Part shown: positions 24,710-36,496 of the stretch, piece by piece | How positions within the stretch are numbered: the stretch's first letter is position 1 | Layout of the letters: each line of letters opens with the position of its first letter | From: Climacteris rufus | Taxonomy: Eukaryota > Chordata > Aves > Passeriformes > Climacteridae | Length of the DNA stretch: 64,000 nt | Assembly (NCBI GenBank): GCA_013398175.1 | Contig: VZRZ01001956.1 | Span: 11,993-75,992, forward strand | Direction: 5' to 3' | Position numbers and translations under genes: made by a program | Notes under the pieces: generated by a model | The model's input: only the letters and a program-made list of their open reading frames with translations | The model's database searches: none | Told to the model about the DNA's origin: nothing

Positions 24710-24890
24710 AGAGGCTGTATTACCATATCCTGATGCATAACCGAGTTAATTTCTTTAATTTGCAGTGAGTTGTGTAGTCCTCTCTTGCCAAAAAGGCTGT
24801 AAGTAAGGCATTCTTCCTGAAAGTTTATTCTTCTGTTGGATCTCTTTTTGAAGTCTTGCCTTTTGGTAAACTTAAACTCCATTAACACAT
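24710..24890 (-). CDS. TOP6BL: TOP6BL, internal coding exon (proposed)
   Basis: A 181-bp exon of 2 + 177 + 2 bases. The acceptor 'cagcagttctccag' precedes 24890 and the donor is a strong GTGAGA after 24710. It encodes 59 whole codons without a stop, starting 'VLMEFKFTKRQDFKKRSN' and ending 'MHQDMVIQP'. The Asp codon split with the exon upstream (G+AT) and the Leu codon split with the one downstream (CT+C or CT+T) both work. It is basic in its first half. I see no catalytic motif. An alternative donor after 'CATCAGGATATG' would break the phase and is not preferred. Confidence 0.72.
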
Positions 24891-27800
24891 CTGGAGAACT
24901 GCTGACTATGAGAGATCATTTCATATTTCCTGACATTTAGTTCATAAATTAAGACAGAAGACCAGACCCACAGCTGGTGTGAATCACTGGAGCACTAATA
25001 ATGTCAGTGGAGCTCTGCTGACTTACACCAGCTGAGATTCTGGCCCAAGACTTGGAAGAAGCGGTTACATGGCTTGGTATTTCTTTCCACAGCTGAGTGA
25101 GAGCCATGAGGAGCAGAAGACACGCAACAGTTCTGTCCTCAATGCACAGGAACTCAGAGCCAAGCGGGGTGATGGCTTTGCAGAGCCTGGGAGAAGCTGC
25201 ACAAAGAACCTTTTTCTGTGGAAGATGAAGAGCCCTTGCACTTTTCTACGCCTGTAGAGCCAGACCAGCACTTGGTGGTTACAGCTCTGCTCCAGCTTTG
25301 GTCCTTGAGCAACTCTCATGGGGTTAGGAAAGAGAAATGCCCTTGTAAACCAACACGGTTGGAAAGGTTTCCCAAGGAACCTGAGCAGTCCAGGAGGCAT
25401 GCTTGAACCATTGTTAAAGCCCTTGAGCCATTACATCATTTTCCTCTTTGTTTTAGCAATTAAAATAATTGGTTCCAACCATGAGCTGGCTAATTTACCA
25501 AGAGAGGGGACCTCAGCCCTCACCAGTGTTTTAGGAGAAGGCTGAACTTTTCAGTGTGTTCATCTTCCCCTAGCCTGGTTTAATGGCTCCCTTTTTCATT
25601 TGGACATGAATCTTAATGAAGGCTTAATACCATGAGCAGAGAATAAAAACTGATATAAACTTTCTTCAGTACCATAAAAATAGGTGGCAGCAGCAGTTTG
25701 TAGATAGAGAATTAATAGTTATGACAGCATTAACATAAGAACCTCAAATTTTTGAGGTCACTCAAACCCAAACTAAAGCTCATGGCTCCAGGTAAAATCT
25801 TGGCCTTGAATAACTCATGTACCCCATGGTTCTCCCAGTGCTCCAGGGAGACATCCTGACTGCCTGTGGCTACTGGGCAAAAAAAGGAAAGTTATCCATA
25901 AAAAGAAAAAAAAATGGTGTAATGGAGGTGGGGGGAAAGCCTCTTACATGAAGAGATGCATTGAGAACACCATGTGCAGAGAGAGCTCTTTAAAATGGAA
26001 TAGTAAAAATGTAGGTAGGCTAAATGGAAGCTAAATGTCATTAAAAACATGATGGTATTCCCCCTTACAGATATGCTACAATGGCTATAGAGTAAGGTAA
26101 ATTATAGAGGCATTTTTCTTTTAAATTCAATTTAGAATGGAAAAAGAAAATAAAATGTTCTACATTTTGGCAGCATTAAGAGTATTCGGCTTCCAAACAG
26201 AGTTTATGCTGGCATTTATTCCTAGAAATGATATGAAAACAACCCCATAAACTTCTCAATGATCCTGCAAAATGTAAAACCCAGCAAGATTCGAAAACCT
26301 TGCTGGATACGATCAGTTTCATGACTTGAAATTAGAATTGAGTGACTTTTCCCTAAATCGGTGAAGAAACTGAATTTTTTTCTGCCAATTTCAGCCATCT
26401 GAAGAGAGTGGAAGTGCCAGAGATCATCAGAGCCCAATCCATCCATGGATCCAAAGACAAATTGGTTGAAACTAGGGAAAAAAAACTCAAGAAACAACTG
26501 GATAAATTATTCTTGAGGCATCCATGTGCGGTATTTCTCTAAACTCAATGTGTTGAGAAAGTCTAGCCTCCGCTGAGGTCACCAGACAGACAAAAACAAC
26601 AACAATACTAATAATAATAATGTTCAATTACACAGCTAATGAAGAATATTTTCAGTGCAGCAACACAAAGTTAATGTTCAACCAGGGAATCAAACGTTCC
26701 TTAAGAAGCTTCCACCTCTGGCTGGAGGCCAATCTGCAGCTGCACCTGCATCCATCACCACCTCTGCACAGCAGGCAGGTCTGAAGTTCCCTCAGTAAAA
26801 CACAACTTAAAGCAAAGCTTCAAAACCCAGGACAATTTCTAAATACTGTCCTCAGTCCCTATGAGTGACACTTTGCATTATCTAGGACCAGAAACCATCA
26901 AATGGGGGATAATTTTGTTTTATACTTATTCAAGTTGGTTTGGGGTTTTTTTTATTTACATATCCTCGGAATCCTTCAGAGGGAGGAAAGTGAAATTGGA
27001 GTCCTTCAAATATCACATAAATTGATGCAGAGATTGCAACAAGAGCAAACTCACACATGAACCTGCTATATTGAGAAGATCATATATATCTCTTAATGAT
27101 ATAACTTTTAATATTTGGTATAATTTCCAATCACTGGTCTAGGTTAGTTCTCAACATTTCTATTCATCCACTCCATTTATTTAGTCCTACAAAACAGAAA
27201 CTTTTGTAGGGATTTGCATCCTTGGAGTTCCAAATTCCAATTGACTTCAGTTGGCATTGGTGCAGGTCCTTATGTAAAGAGAACACTCTGGTTTAGCAAT
27301 ATAAATACAGCCTTGGATCCTTCCATCTGATCAAACACGCCTACAGATGCTTACTAACAAAGATCTACTTAAAAATGTAATAATAGATGTTACTTGCAAG
27401 GAAAAGCCTAAACCATGTTTGTTTTAGACAAGTGGCACACATTTCTGTGGCTCATTTCCACTTAAACTCCTTCCTGCTTAAATAAACTCGACCACATGCA
27501 CTTCGAGGAACTTACTAGCACTGCTGCCTTCACTGGGGGAAAACACAAATCTCTTAATCATAGCTGCAAAAGTACACAGTCAAGGAAAACTTGGTTTGTT
27601 TAGGAATTTTGTCAAGGCCTTTCACAAATCCAGCACGTTGCAAATTTATTGGCAAATGCTAGGAGACATTTCTCATGGTCATTAAGCACATTTATCACAT
27701 ATACATTTATATAACACCAGCACTGGCTAAACTGTCATAATCCTGCTCCAGGCCATCACATCCTGGAGTTGCTTGGTCTCCCTAACCCTTTCCTACCCCC

Positions 27801-29212
27801 TCAGGGTGATCACAAGCAGTGCCCAGAGACCTAAGGGGGCAAACAAAGATCTTGTGCAGGAAATGTGTCCTGGAGCTGCTCTGCCTGGAGCACCCGGGGG
27901 ATGAGGGGCTGAGGAGGCTGGTGCAGCACTGGAGTGTGGAGGAATGGGATTTCCACCCCAAAACGTGGTCACTGTGCACAGCAGCTGCAACTGAAAACCA
28001 CTGAGACAAATCACAGAAGTAAGAGTGTTTAACTGGAGAAAAATCCCAGTTAGTTTGAAGTGGAGGCTGTGCTCTCAGAGCCCCCCGGACCACGGGCTCA
28101 GCCTCCAGCTCTCTGGGGTCCTCCTTTGCACTGACTGACACAAAGTGAAACCCCCCTCAGCTCACAAACCAGCAACATTTCAACTCTTCTGAGAGAAAAA
28201 TGGATTAGTTCAGCGTTCATATGGTTAAAATTTCCCTCTTAATGCTAGACTAGGGTACTCTGATTTAGGAGAATCCACAGGCTCAACCCCAAAAAACGAT
28301 TTTTAAAAACTCCTATGACTGAATTAAGCATATTCTTTCTCCCAGCTGAACAATCTGTACACACACACCTGGGCACCATCAGGAGCCTATTACTGCCCAG
28401 ATTACCTATTATCCACAGATCTGCTCAGCAGGTTTTGGATCATTCACTCTAATCAGCTTATTGCAGAAAACCACTTTAGATCAGCAGAGCATGTGGATAT
28501 CACTCATGGAGGTGTTTTCTAATGACAAAATGCACTTAGAAATATAGAGCAGCAGTGAATTCTTAATAAATCTGGGACCAGTGGCTTGGATGAAGAGGGA
28601 ACAGGATTCAATTTAAAAGCTAAGGTAGAGCAGATAAAGTATAACAAGCTTTTTTCTACCCTCTAATAGGTCTCTACTGAATATAAAATTGTTTTTAGAA
28701 CTCAGAACTGTGCTTTCCTTTCTGCTGCCTCTTAGCTCCCATTCAATCTCTCCCTACGTTCCCCTTGAGCCCTCCCCAGCCCCAGATCTGAATTCATTCA
28801 TACTTTTCTGAAACGAGATCAAAGCTTTGATAATTATGATCAAACAATCGCCTACAGTGACACCTGTGAGAGCTGAAACCTGTTCAAACAAACAGGAGGA
28901 GGAAAAAAACCCACCAAAAACCAAAAAGGAAGGGGACACAGCATACCCAGCCCTTTGAAAACACATGGAGGAATGGAAGGATAGGTACAGGTAGACTTTG
29001 GAGTGCACAAAGCAAATGAATGTGAGCTGAGGAGACTGGCTGTGTATCTCAACCTCTTAACTTGCTGGCAATAACTCTCTTTACTCCAGATTTGTGGTTA
29101 AGATGCTTTAACAATCCTTCCTTTGAGAGCCCACCTATAAAAATGTCTATTTGTTGGAGCAAAAAAGCCACTCTCAAAATGTATCTTCTGTGATTGTAAG
29201 AAGCAGGAATAC

Positions 29213-29397
29213 CTGCAGCTCGTGATGCAAGTGCTGGAAGAGAGCCTGTCTCACAAGCTTCCAAAGTCAGCTTGTTCTCCTCAAAACTCCAGCTCGAGCT
29301 CTCAGGGTCTGCCTCAGCAGCAATATCTGCAGCAAGGGCTTTATCAAGAGCATTTAACAAAGACCAAATACACAATTCACTGCTTGTTGGGTGTATG
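29213..29397 (-). CDS. TOP6BL: TOP6BL, transducer helix exon (proposed)
   Basis: A 185-bp exon of 1 + 183 + 1 bases. The acceptor is 'ctagactcttttgcag' and the donor 'gctgcag|gtattc'. It encodes 'IHPTSSELCIWSLLNALD', then 'KALAADIAAEADPESSSW', and ends 'LPALASRAA'. In the topoisomerase VI B transducer domain a beta strand is followed by a V-P-x-T-S-E segment and then a long helix. The P-T-S-S-E and the following Leu/Ala-rich helix here resemble that order. This, with the exon upstream, is the main reason for the TOP6BL call. The alignment is by eye only. Confidence 0.7.
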
Positions 29398-30028
29398 CTG
29401 CAAAAGAGTCTAGAGAATGAGATTTTTAAAAAGGTTGTACCATCTCCAAACGAACAGCAAAACCCCAGCTAAACAGAAGGCTGGGGCTGGCCCTGTGAGT
29501 TTCTTCTGTGAAAAAAGCAGGGACTTGGATAGAAGTTGGGCATCTGAGGCTGGACTGCCAGGCTCATCAAGACCATTGATCCACATGCAACCACAGCAAG
29601 GTGTGACACCACTGTCAAAAAGTGATTAGGTACCAGTGTACAGAAATTTTCTTTACACAGCCTGTCTCAACTCCAGCCCAAGCCAGATTTTAACTCCAGT
29701 TGTGACACATTAGTACAAACCTCCAGCAAAGTTTTCTTTTACTGCTCTGGTTCAAAGCAGCATTCAAACCACAAACATTATACAGTTTTAATCCACAGAG
29801 AGCACTGAAAATTGTCCTGGTGCTGCACCACTACTGAAAAATTTAGCTGGTTTGCCTTTTGTGAGTTTCAGCACAGTGCTATAAAGGAATTCTTCATCTT
29901 ACATTAAAAGCCTTAAGAGAAAAGGGAACACCACACAGATGGGCAGCTGGGACTTCATGAGCAGGCAGGTGTCAATCAGAAGAGAATAATCATGGTTTAC
30001 ATATGAAACAGGTGCTGCCCAGAAATAC

Positions 30029-30117
30029 CATGGAAAATGGAATTGCACCTGGATCTTGAGGTCTTGGTAACTAGTCCACTTACAGGAAACCATCGTGGTT
30101 TTATCCACCCTATGGTG
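30029..30117 (-). CDS. TOP6BL: TOP6BL, transducer exon with W-x-x-Y motif (proposed)
   Basis: An 89-bp exon of 0 + 87 + 2 bases. The acceptor is outstanding: 'ctcttctcctgtttaccag'. In this frame it encodes 'VSCKWTSYQDLKIQVQFHF' near its end, and TG + C makes the Cys joining it to the next exon. Topoisomerase VI B proteins have a W-K-x-Y octapeptide followed by a beta strand at this place in the transducer. The weak point is the donor, 'ccatg|gtattt'. A second reading uses a 1-base lead and the better donor 'ccag|gtgcaa' at 30051, giving a different peptide that also keeps phase. I prefer the first because of the family resemblance. Confidence 0.52.
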
Positions 30118-31063
30118 CTGGTAAACAGGAGAAGAGTAATTCATATTTTTCAAGTATACCTCCTCACCTGATGTCTCAATTTTTTTCTTTCCAGAAGAAA
30201 AGAAATGAGAATCAATAGTAGAATTATAGTCAAAAATCAGAGGGAAGACACTGTCTGCTGTTAATTAAGACAGTGACAGCTTTAGCATTTTGAATCCTGG
30301 ATCTGTCTGAAATAGGTAACTTTGCAAAGAAGAGAGAGGAAAGGAAGGTGAAAGAGCAAGAAACAGGAATTCCCATTAGAAGAGCACATCACTGCCTCGG
30401 TCCTGGAATAAAATCTCTTGTTCAGAATGGGCAGTCCAGACAGTACAAAGTGATGCAAACAATTTAAAAGACCTAGTGGTTTAAAAAGCCTTTTTAAAAT
30501 TTATTTTTAAGCACTATTATAAATGAAAATGGTTGCTTGAAAAGTTTCCCAATAAATCTGGAAGACCAAAGGCATTCCTGATATCATTCGGGGGAAAAAA
30601 AGAAATCAGAAGTCAGTCTGAAGCACAGATTTTCAGTACAAACTTAGATTAACTCCTTGGTAAATAACCAACAGTGCTTTTAAAATAAGTCATCAGCCAG
30701 GTTTCCACTGGCCACTATGAGAAGAGGAATCCATTCTACATTTCCATCCCTGGTATTGCTAATTGCAATAAAAATATTCAGGCAACAGTAATAGAAGCTT
30801 GTTCTAAACCTGGTGGGAACCCACAAAAGCAATTACAGTCAGGGTTTGGTGCTGTCAAACTGTCAAGTTTCAAGCTTAACTTAACTCTTTGGAGCTTACA
30901 CTTTCTGTCCTAGAAGGAAAAGACTGCAAGCTGTTTTCTGGTGGGAGTGCAGTGAGACCAAGCAAACAGACCATTTAACTGCAGAACACCAAAACACCTT
31001 ATAAACCACCAATAAAATTATCAATTTAAATAATAAGTTCGAGATTACTGGTGAAAAAATATG

Positions 31064-31085
31064 ACAAGGGCCTCGAGGCCCTTGT
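31064..31085. repeat. Perfect 22-bp palindrome
   Basis: The half-site 'acaagggcctc' is followed at once by its exact reverse complement, with no spacer. It lies in an intron of the minus-strand gene. Confidence 0.9.
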
Positions 31086-31492
31086 TGGGGTGAGGGTGAG
31101 AGAAATTTCAGAGGTTTTGTTTCTGATTTCTATACCTACAGAACGGGAGGTTCAAACCTAAACTGTTCCTGCCTTTCCCTCCGCAGCAGTTTGATGACCA
31201 AGCAGGCACATTGTACTGACTCTTCCTAACAGCAAGGGCTCAACAGGCAGAAGAAAGAGTAGGAAGACAAGATACAAAGAAAAAAACTCTTATTTGATTA
31301 GTAAAGCTGCTGTAAAAACCAGAGCAGTAAGAAATAGTCATGCTCCCAGGCAGAATTTATATAGTAAGATGTTTCCCTTCCTGTAAGCACCCTAGACCTG
31401 TTCACAGAATTACAAAAATCAGCAGATTCAGGAGGTTTGGAGGTGGACTGCAGGCTTATCAAAACTACCCAGTTCTCCTCAAGTCTTTAAAC

Positions 31493-31582
31493 AGCAGAAA
31501 AGCATGAAAGGAAATACTTCTTGTAATATTTCTCTAGTGCTGCTTTCAAAATCGAGATGGGATAAAAACAGTCATCCCCCTT
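31493..31582 (-). CDS. Weak candidate exon of the minus-strand gene
   Basis: A very good acceptor ('ttcaccccactctgcag') opens a stop-free frame of 30 codons containing 'ISILKAALEKYYKKYF', followed by a TAA. The only possible donors are poor: GTTTAA, which would keep phase 0, and GTATTT. Either it is an exon with an unusual donor, or an intronic decoy. It is included because the acceptor and the peptide look good and the phase would fit between its neighbours. Confidence 0.22.
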
Positions 31583-32781
31583 CTGCAGAGTGGGGTGAAA
31601 AATGGGATAGCATAAACATTCAGGACAATTCTTTTGAAGTTTGGATCAAAAAAAGGAATGAAGCCTTGGGGGCACGGGCAGAGGAAGGGAAGTTACTGCT
31701 TTATCACATTGAGTCATTCATCTTCAGCACTGCTGTGTGTCTACTGCGTGTCAGCAATCACAAATTAGGCAACAGAAGTGTGATAAAAACAGACATTCCT
31801 AGAAAACTGTTTTTGCAGATGATGCTTAATTCAAGGATGTGGGTTTTGTTCCTTCAATAGTTGCCTGAAAAGACAAAAACTCCAGTGAAACGGTGTCTGG
31901 TGACCAGTCCTGATCAATACAAGGCGAACAGCTAGAGTTAAATCAATAAAGGGAATAATGAACTCAAAGACACTTCTCTTTAAAGCAAAAACCCCAGATG
32001 ATTCAAATTCCCTCGTAGACACTGTCCTGTCTCACCAGAGCTGATTGGCCTCTGCATAGCTCAAAAGCTGATGACCCAGTGGGCTGCTAAAAACACCCTA
32101 ATGGTGATTAAATACCTGTACAACGAGCAAAAATGGAAAGCTGGGTGAGGGAGAGAAACACACAGATCTCCTGAGGACCACTCAGAGCAGCACCAGCTTG
32201 GACAGAAATCACATTTATGGAGAGGCTGTCACTGGCAGGCCAGGCAGGGGTGAGTGGGTGTCACACAAACGCGTTGTTCCTGGCACAGGCTTGGCACAGC
32301 TGTGCCTGGGCTGTGGTGGCTTGTGCAGCCTGCCCCAAACCAGTGCCAAAAACACCTCTTTTCCTGCTGTGCCTCGTGGTGCTTTGCCTTTGCTGCTGCC
32401 ACCCTGCCTGTCTGTAAACCCCAGAGCAGCACTGCTGGAGCAGCAGCACAGTAGCTCGCTGGCAGGGACCCAGTGTGGGTCGCAACTGGGAGCAGCTGGA
32501 GCTGTGCCAGCAGCAGCACAGGCAGCTCTTGGTGGCAGGAGCAGGTTTCCAAAAGGTTATGTACGCCACACTCCAGCAGAACCTCCAGAGGGTGATGTAT
32601 TGCTGCCCTTTCCAAACGTGAACTCCCTGCATGGAGAAGTGACTTCCAGAGTCACTGGAGGGTTTGCTGAGCTGATGTGTTCACAAGTGCTTCTTTGTGC
32701 AACAGCAAATGAAGAGAATCTCCTGACGGGGAAAAGAAAAAAGGAAAGAAAAAAAAAATTCAATGTGGAAATAAGAGTGCT

Positions 32782-33060
32782 GTGGTGGGTGACCTCAGCT
32801 GGACACCAAGTGCCCATCAGAGCTGCCCTGGCACCCCAGTCCTCAGCTGGGCAGGGCAGAGACATCAGCTGGGCTCTGCTGCTCCTTCCTCCTCAGGGGC
32901 TGGACTCCCCTTCCCTGCTCCAGTGTGGGGTCCCTCCCATAGGAGACAGCCCTCCATGAACTCCTCTAGCGTGGGTGCCATCCATGGGGTCCGTCCCTCA
33001 GGAACTGCTGCAGCATGGATCCCTTCTACAGGATTAATCCTTCAGGAACAGGCTGCTCCA
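32782..33060 (+). repeat. Left flank of the minisatellite: degenerate avian repeat
   Basis: Contains two degenerate half-units ('gcgtgggtgccatccatgg' and 'gcatggatcccttctacagg', each ending in 'ctgcagc' or 'ctgctcca') that are clearly related to the 98-bp array but diverged. I remember similar 'ctgctccagcatggg' sequence as a dispersed repeat in bird genomes but cannot name the family. Confidence 0.6.
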
Positions 33061-34726
33061 GGGTGGATCCCTTTTCCCATGGGATCAGTCTTTCAGGGAC
33101 TGCTCCAGCGTGGATCCCTCTTCCCATGGGGTCAGTCCTTCAGGAACAGGCTGCTCCAGGGTGGATCCCTTTTCCCATGGGATCAGTCTTTCAGGGACTG
33201 CTCCAGCGTGGATCCCTCTTCCCATGGGGTCAGTCCTTCAGGAACAGGCTGCTCCAGGGTGGATCCCTTTTCCCATGGGATCAGTCTTTCAGGGACTGCT
33301 CCAGCGTGGATCCCTCTTCCCATGGGGTCAGTCCTTCAGGAACAGGCTGCTCCAGGGTGGATCCCTTTTCCCATGGGATCAGTCTTTCAGGGACTGCTCC
33401 AGCGTGGATCCCTCTTCCCATGGGGTCAGTCCTTCAGGAACAGGCTGCTCCAGGGTGGATCCCTTTTCCCATGGGATCAGTCTTTCAGGGACTGCTCCAG
33501 CGTGGATCCCTCTTCCCATGGGGTCAGTCCTTCAGGAACAGGCTGCTCCAGGGTGGATCCCTTTTCCCATGGGATCAGTCTTTCAGGGACTGCTCCAGCG
33601 TGGATCCCTCTTCCCATGGGGTCAGTCCTTCAGGAACAGGCTGCTCCAGGGTGGATCCCTTTTCCCATGGGATCAGTCTTTCAGGGACTGCTCCAGCGTG
33701 GATCCCTCTTCCCATGGGGTCAGTCCTTCAGGAACAGGCTGCTCCAGGGTGGATCCCTTTTCCCATGGGATCAGTCTTTCAGGGACTGCTCCAGCGTGGA
33801 TCCCTCTTCCCATGGGGTCAGTCCTTCAGGAACAGGCTGCTCCAGGGTGGATCCCTTTTCCCATGGGATCAGTCTTTCAGGGACTGCTCCAGCGTGGATC
33901 CCTCTTCCCATGGGGTCAGTCCTTCAGGAACAGGCTGCTCCAGGGTGGATCCCTTTTCCCATGGGATCAGTCTTTCAGGGACTGCTCCAGCGTGGATCCC
34001 TCTTCCCATGGGGTCAGTCCTTCAGGAACAGGCTGCTCCAGGGTGGATCCCTTTTCCCATGGGATCAGTCTTTCAGGGACTGCTCCAGCGTGGATCCCTC
34101 TTCCCATGGGGTCAGTCCTTCAGGAACAGGCTGCTCCAGGGTGGATCCCTTTTCCCATGGGATCAGTCTTTCAGGGACTGCTCCAGCGTGGATCCCTCTT
34201 CCCATGGGGTCAGTCCTTCAGGAACAGGCTGCTCCAGGGTGGATCCCTTTTCCCATGGGATCAGTCTTTCAGGGACTGCTCCAGCGTGGATCCCTCTTCC
34301 CATGGGGTCAGTCCTTCAGGAACAGGCTGCTCCAGGGTGGATCCCTTTTCCCATGGGATCAGTCTTTCAGGGACTGCTCCAGCGTGGATCCCTCTTCCCA
34401 TGGGGTCAGTCCTTCAGGAACAGGCTGCTCCAGGGTGGATCCCTTTTCCCATGGGATCAGTCTTTCAGGGACTGCTCCAGCGTGGATCCCTCTTCCCATG
34501 GGGTCAGTCCTTCAGGAACAGGCTGCTCCAGGGTGGATCCCTTTTCCCATGGGATCAGTCTTTCAGGGACTGCTCCAGCGTGGATCCCTCTTCCCATGGG
34601 GTCAGTCCTTCAGGAACAGGCTGCTCCAGGGTGGATCCCTTTTCCCATGGGATCAGTCTTTCAGGGACTGCTCCAGCGTGGATCCCTCTTCCCATGGGGT
34701 CAGTCCTTCAGGAACAGGCTGCTCCA
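33061..34726 (+). repeat. Minisatellite: 17 tandem 98-bp units
   Basis: Units start at 33061 and every 98 bases to 34629, and end at 34726. By eye all copies are identical. Each unit is a dimer of two related half-units of 47 and 51 bases, 'gggtggatcccttttccc...' and 'gcgtggatccctcttccc...', both closing with 'tgctcca'. The unit has no stop codon in any plus frame, and 98 is not a multiple of 3, so all three plus frames stay open for 600 codons or more and their peptides repeat every 98 residues. That explains the long open frames (32782-34872, 33015-35252, 33110-34924). I do not treat them as genes. The array lies in an intron of the minus-strand gene. Confidence 0.97.
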
Positions 34727-35065
34727 GCATGGGCCCCCAGGACATCACAATATTGCAACCAAACCTGCTCCAGCCTGGGCTCCCCTCTCTCCCCGGGTCC
34801 TGCCAGGACCCTGCTCCAGCACAGGCTTCCCATGTGGTCACAGCCTCCTTCAGGAACCCTGCTCTGGAGTGAGGTCCTGCAGGTGGGTCTGTGTTCCCCA
34901 TGGGCTCCATCCCCAAGCCCCTGAGCACCTCCTGCCCTGCTCCTGCCCTGACCAGGGGGCTGCAGGGCTCTTCCTCTCCCATATTCCTCTCCCCAGCTGC
35001 AGTTGCAAAGTTTCTTCCCCCCTTCCACCATCTGCTGTCCCAGAGATGCTGCCACCGAGAGAAAT
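34727..35065 (+). repeat. Right flank of the minisatellite: degenerate avian repeat
   Basis: After the array the 45-50-bp periodicity continues in diverged form ('gcatgggcccccaggac', 'gcctgggctcccctctc', 'gcacaggcttcccatg', each ending 'ctgctcca' or similar). It then runs into 'ctgagcacctcctgccc', 'tcctctccccagctgcag' and 'cccagagatgctgccacc'. This looks like one dispersed avian element whose internal repeats have expanded. The family name is not known to me. Confidence 0.6.
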
Positions 35066-35701
35066 CACACAAAAGGTCCTGGTTAAGGTTGTTGTTATTG
35101 CAAAAAAAGCACAAATAAGTAAAGCATGTTGTGTTAATGACTATTTTGCAAGGCCAGATTCCAACCCTACCATCCAAGGGAAAAATAAAGCAACCTTAAA
35201 CAAGCGATTTGGAAACAGATTTTTCCAACACATCTTGAAGTCAGTTTGCTAAGTGGCTGCCTGGCCACTCTTGCAGCCTCTGGGCTCAAGTACTCGTCAC
35301 ATCCTGCAATATCCCACCTCCATGGGAAATCCAAGGAAATAGCTGTGGCCCACAGAACCCCTGAACTTTTTCCCTTAAATGACAGATATTCAGGGGATTC
35401 TGTAGCACCAAAGATGTTTCAGAGCCTGACAATCTGACTGTATCAGAATTTGGAGGCTATGGAGCAAATTTCAGTAGGATACGTTCTTGCCAATCCTCCT
35501 TGGAATAATCTCTGTCTGTGAAGCTCTGTATATAAATATATACACATAACTACATATAGGCAGCAGGGAATTGCCTAGCTATGTTTTTCAGCACAATCAA
35601 AGACACATTTTAAATATACATCCTCGTTAATTTCAAGAAACATTGGGAAACTAGGGCTTTGGGCACATAAACCAATGACCTAATTACACTCATCTACATA
35701 C

Positions 35702-35815
35702 AGCATTTTTCCTACTCTCAACAGATAAAATGCTCAGCAACCTCCACTGCCCTTCCTGAAATCTGTTGTGCAATGTTCCTGTCACCAGAGCTACTCTGGG
35801 CTGTCTTAGACGTGA
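35702..35815 (-). CDS. TOP6BL: Candidate TOP6BL upstream exon
   Basis: A 114-bp segment of exactly 38 codons without a stop. The acceptor is 'tggtttagtctctgcaacag' and the donor 'aatgct|gtatgt'. It contains 'RVALVTGTLHNRFQEGQW' and 'LLSILSVESRKNA'. Phase 0 at both ends fits the exon at 30117-30029 downstream. The second frame is also open over most of it, so coding sense is less certain than for the last five exons. Domain assignment is not possible by eye. Confidence 0.48.
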
Positions 35816-36496
35816 CTGTTGCAGAGACTAAACCACACACATTGTCAAAGAGGCACCGGGTCTCCCTCAAATTTAAATCCCAGAGTTTTGGGAAGAGCCA
35901 GAAATAAAAAGGCTTAGGAAACAGAATGGTATGTTCAGCACAAGGCTTACATCCAGTATTTATGAATATTGCAACACACTGCACCTGAAATGAAGATTAT
36001 ACTCTCCTTTGCACCTGAGCTTTTAAAAGTGTCCTCCCCACCACAGAACGAAGCCATTGATATTTTCTTTTTAAAACACACCAGATATACAACTGGGCTT
36101 TGGGAATTGTATAACATATAAAGGAATTCACAGACATTGAATGTGTATGTTTGCCAGGCAAAATATACAGATAATAAGCACCAATGTAAATTTGTTTTTG
36201 AAGAACAGAGGAGTCCTGCTATTTGCTGCTGGGACAGGACAGTGTTTATTCCCAGCTTTTCCAGTTTCTGTCACACAGCTGAACTCCTGTTTCTGGGTGA
36301 ATACACTAAAAACAGTCTAGAGGTAAATATTAAACCAAAAGCCACAAGGTGAAAAAAGAGCATTTTCTGAGACAATCCTTTACTTAAAGCTAATTGTTTC
36401 AGTACACTGATCACTCAGACTTGAATTTCTGTGCTGATGGAAACTTACTAGAAGAATCTAATAAAGCCAAATTATCAAACATGCCCTTCTCTGTAC

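Noticed and set aside
25065..25400. Plus- and minus-strand frames preceded on plus by 'tttctttccacag'
   Set aside because: The acceptor is good but the plus peptide stops quickly, no donor keeps a frame, and the region is an intron of the minus-strand gene.
27782..28141. Minus-strand 119-codon frame and overlapping plus frame
   Set aside because: Both strands are open because of local GC content. No splice pair fits the gene it lies in, and no motif is seen.
33061..34726. CRISPR-like array
   Set aside because: There are no unique spacers: the whole 98-bp unit is repeated, and the genome is a vertebrate's.
32782..35252. Three overlapping plus-strand frames of 604-745 codons taken as repeat-protein genes
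   Set aside because: All three frames encode perfect 98-residue repeats only because the 98-bp DNA unit lacks stops in every plus frame. No start context, splice structure or non-repeat domain supports translation.
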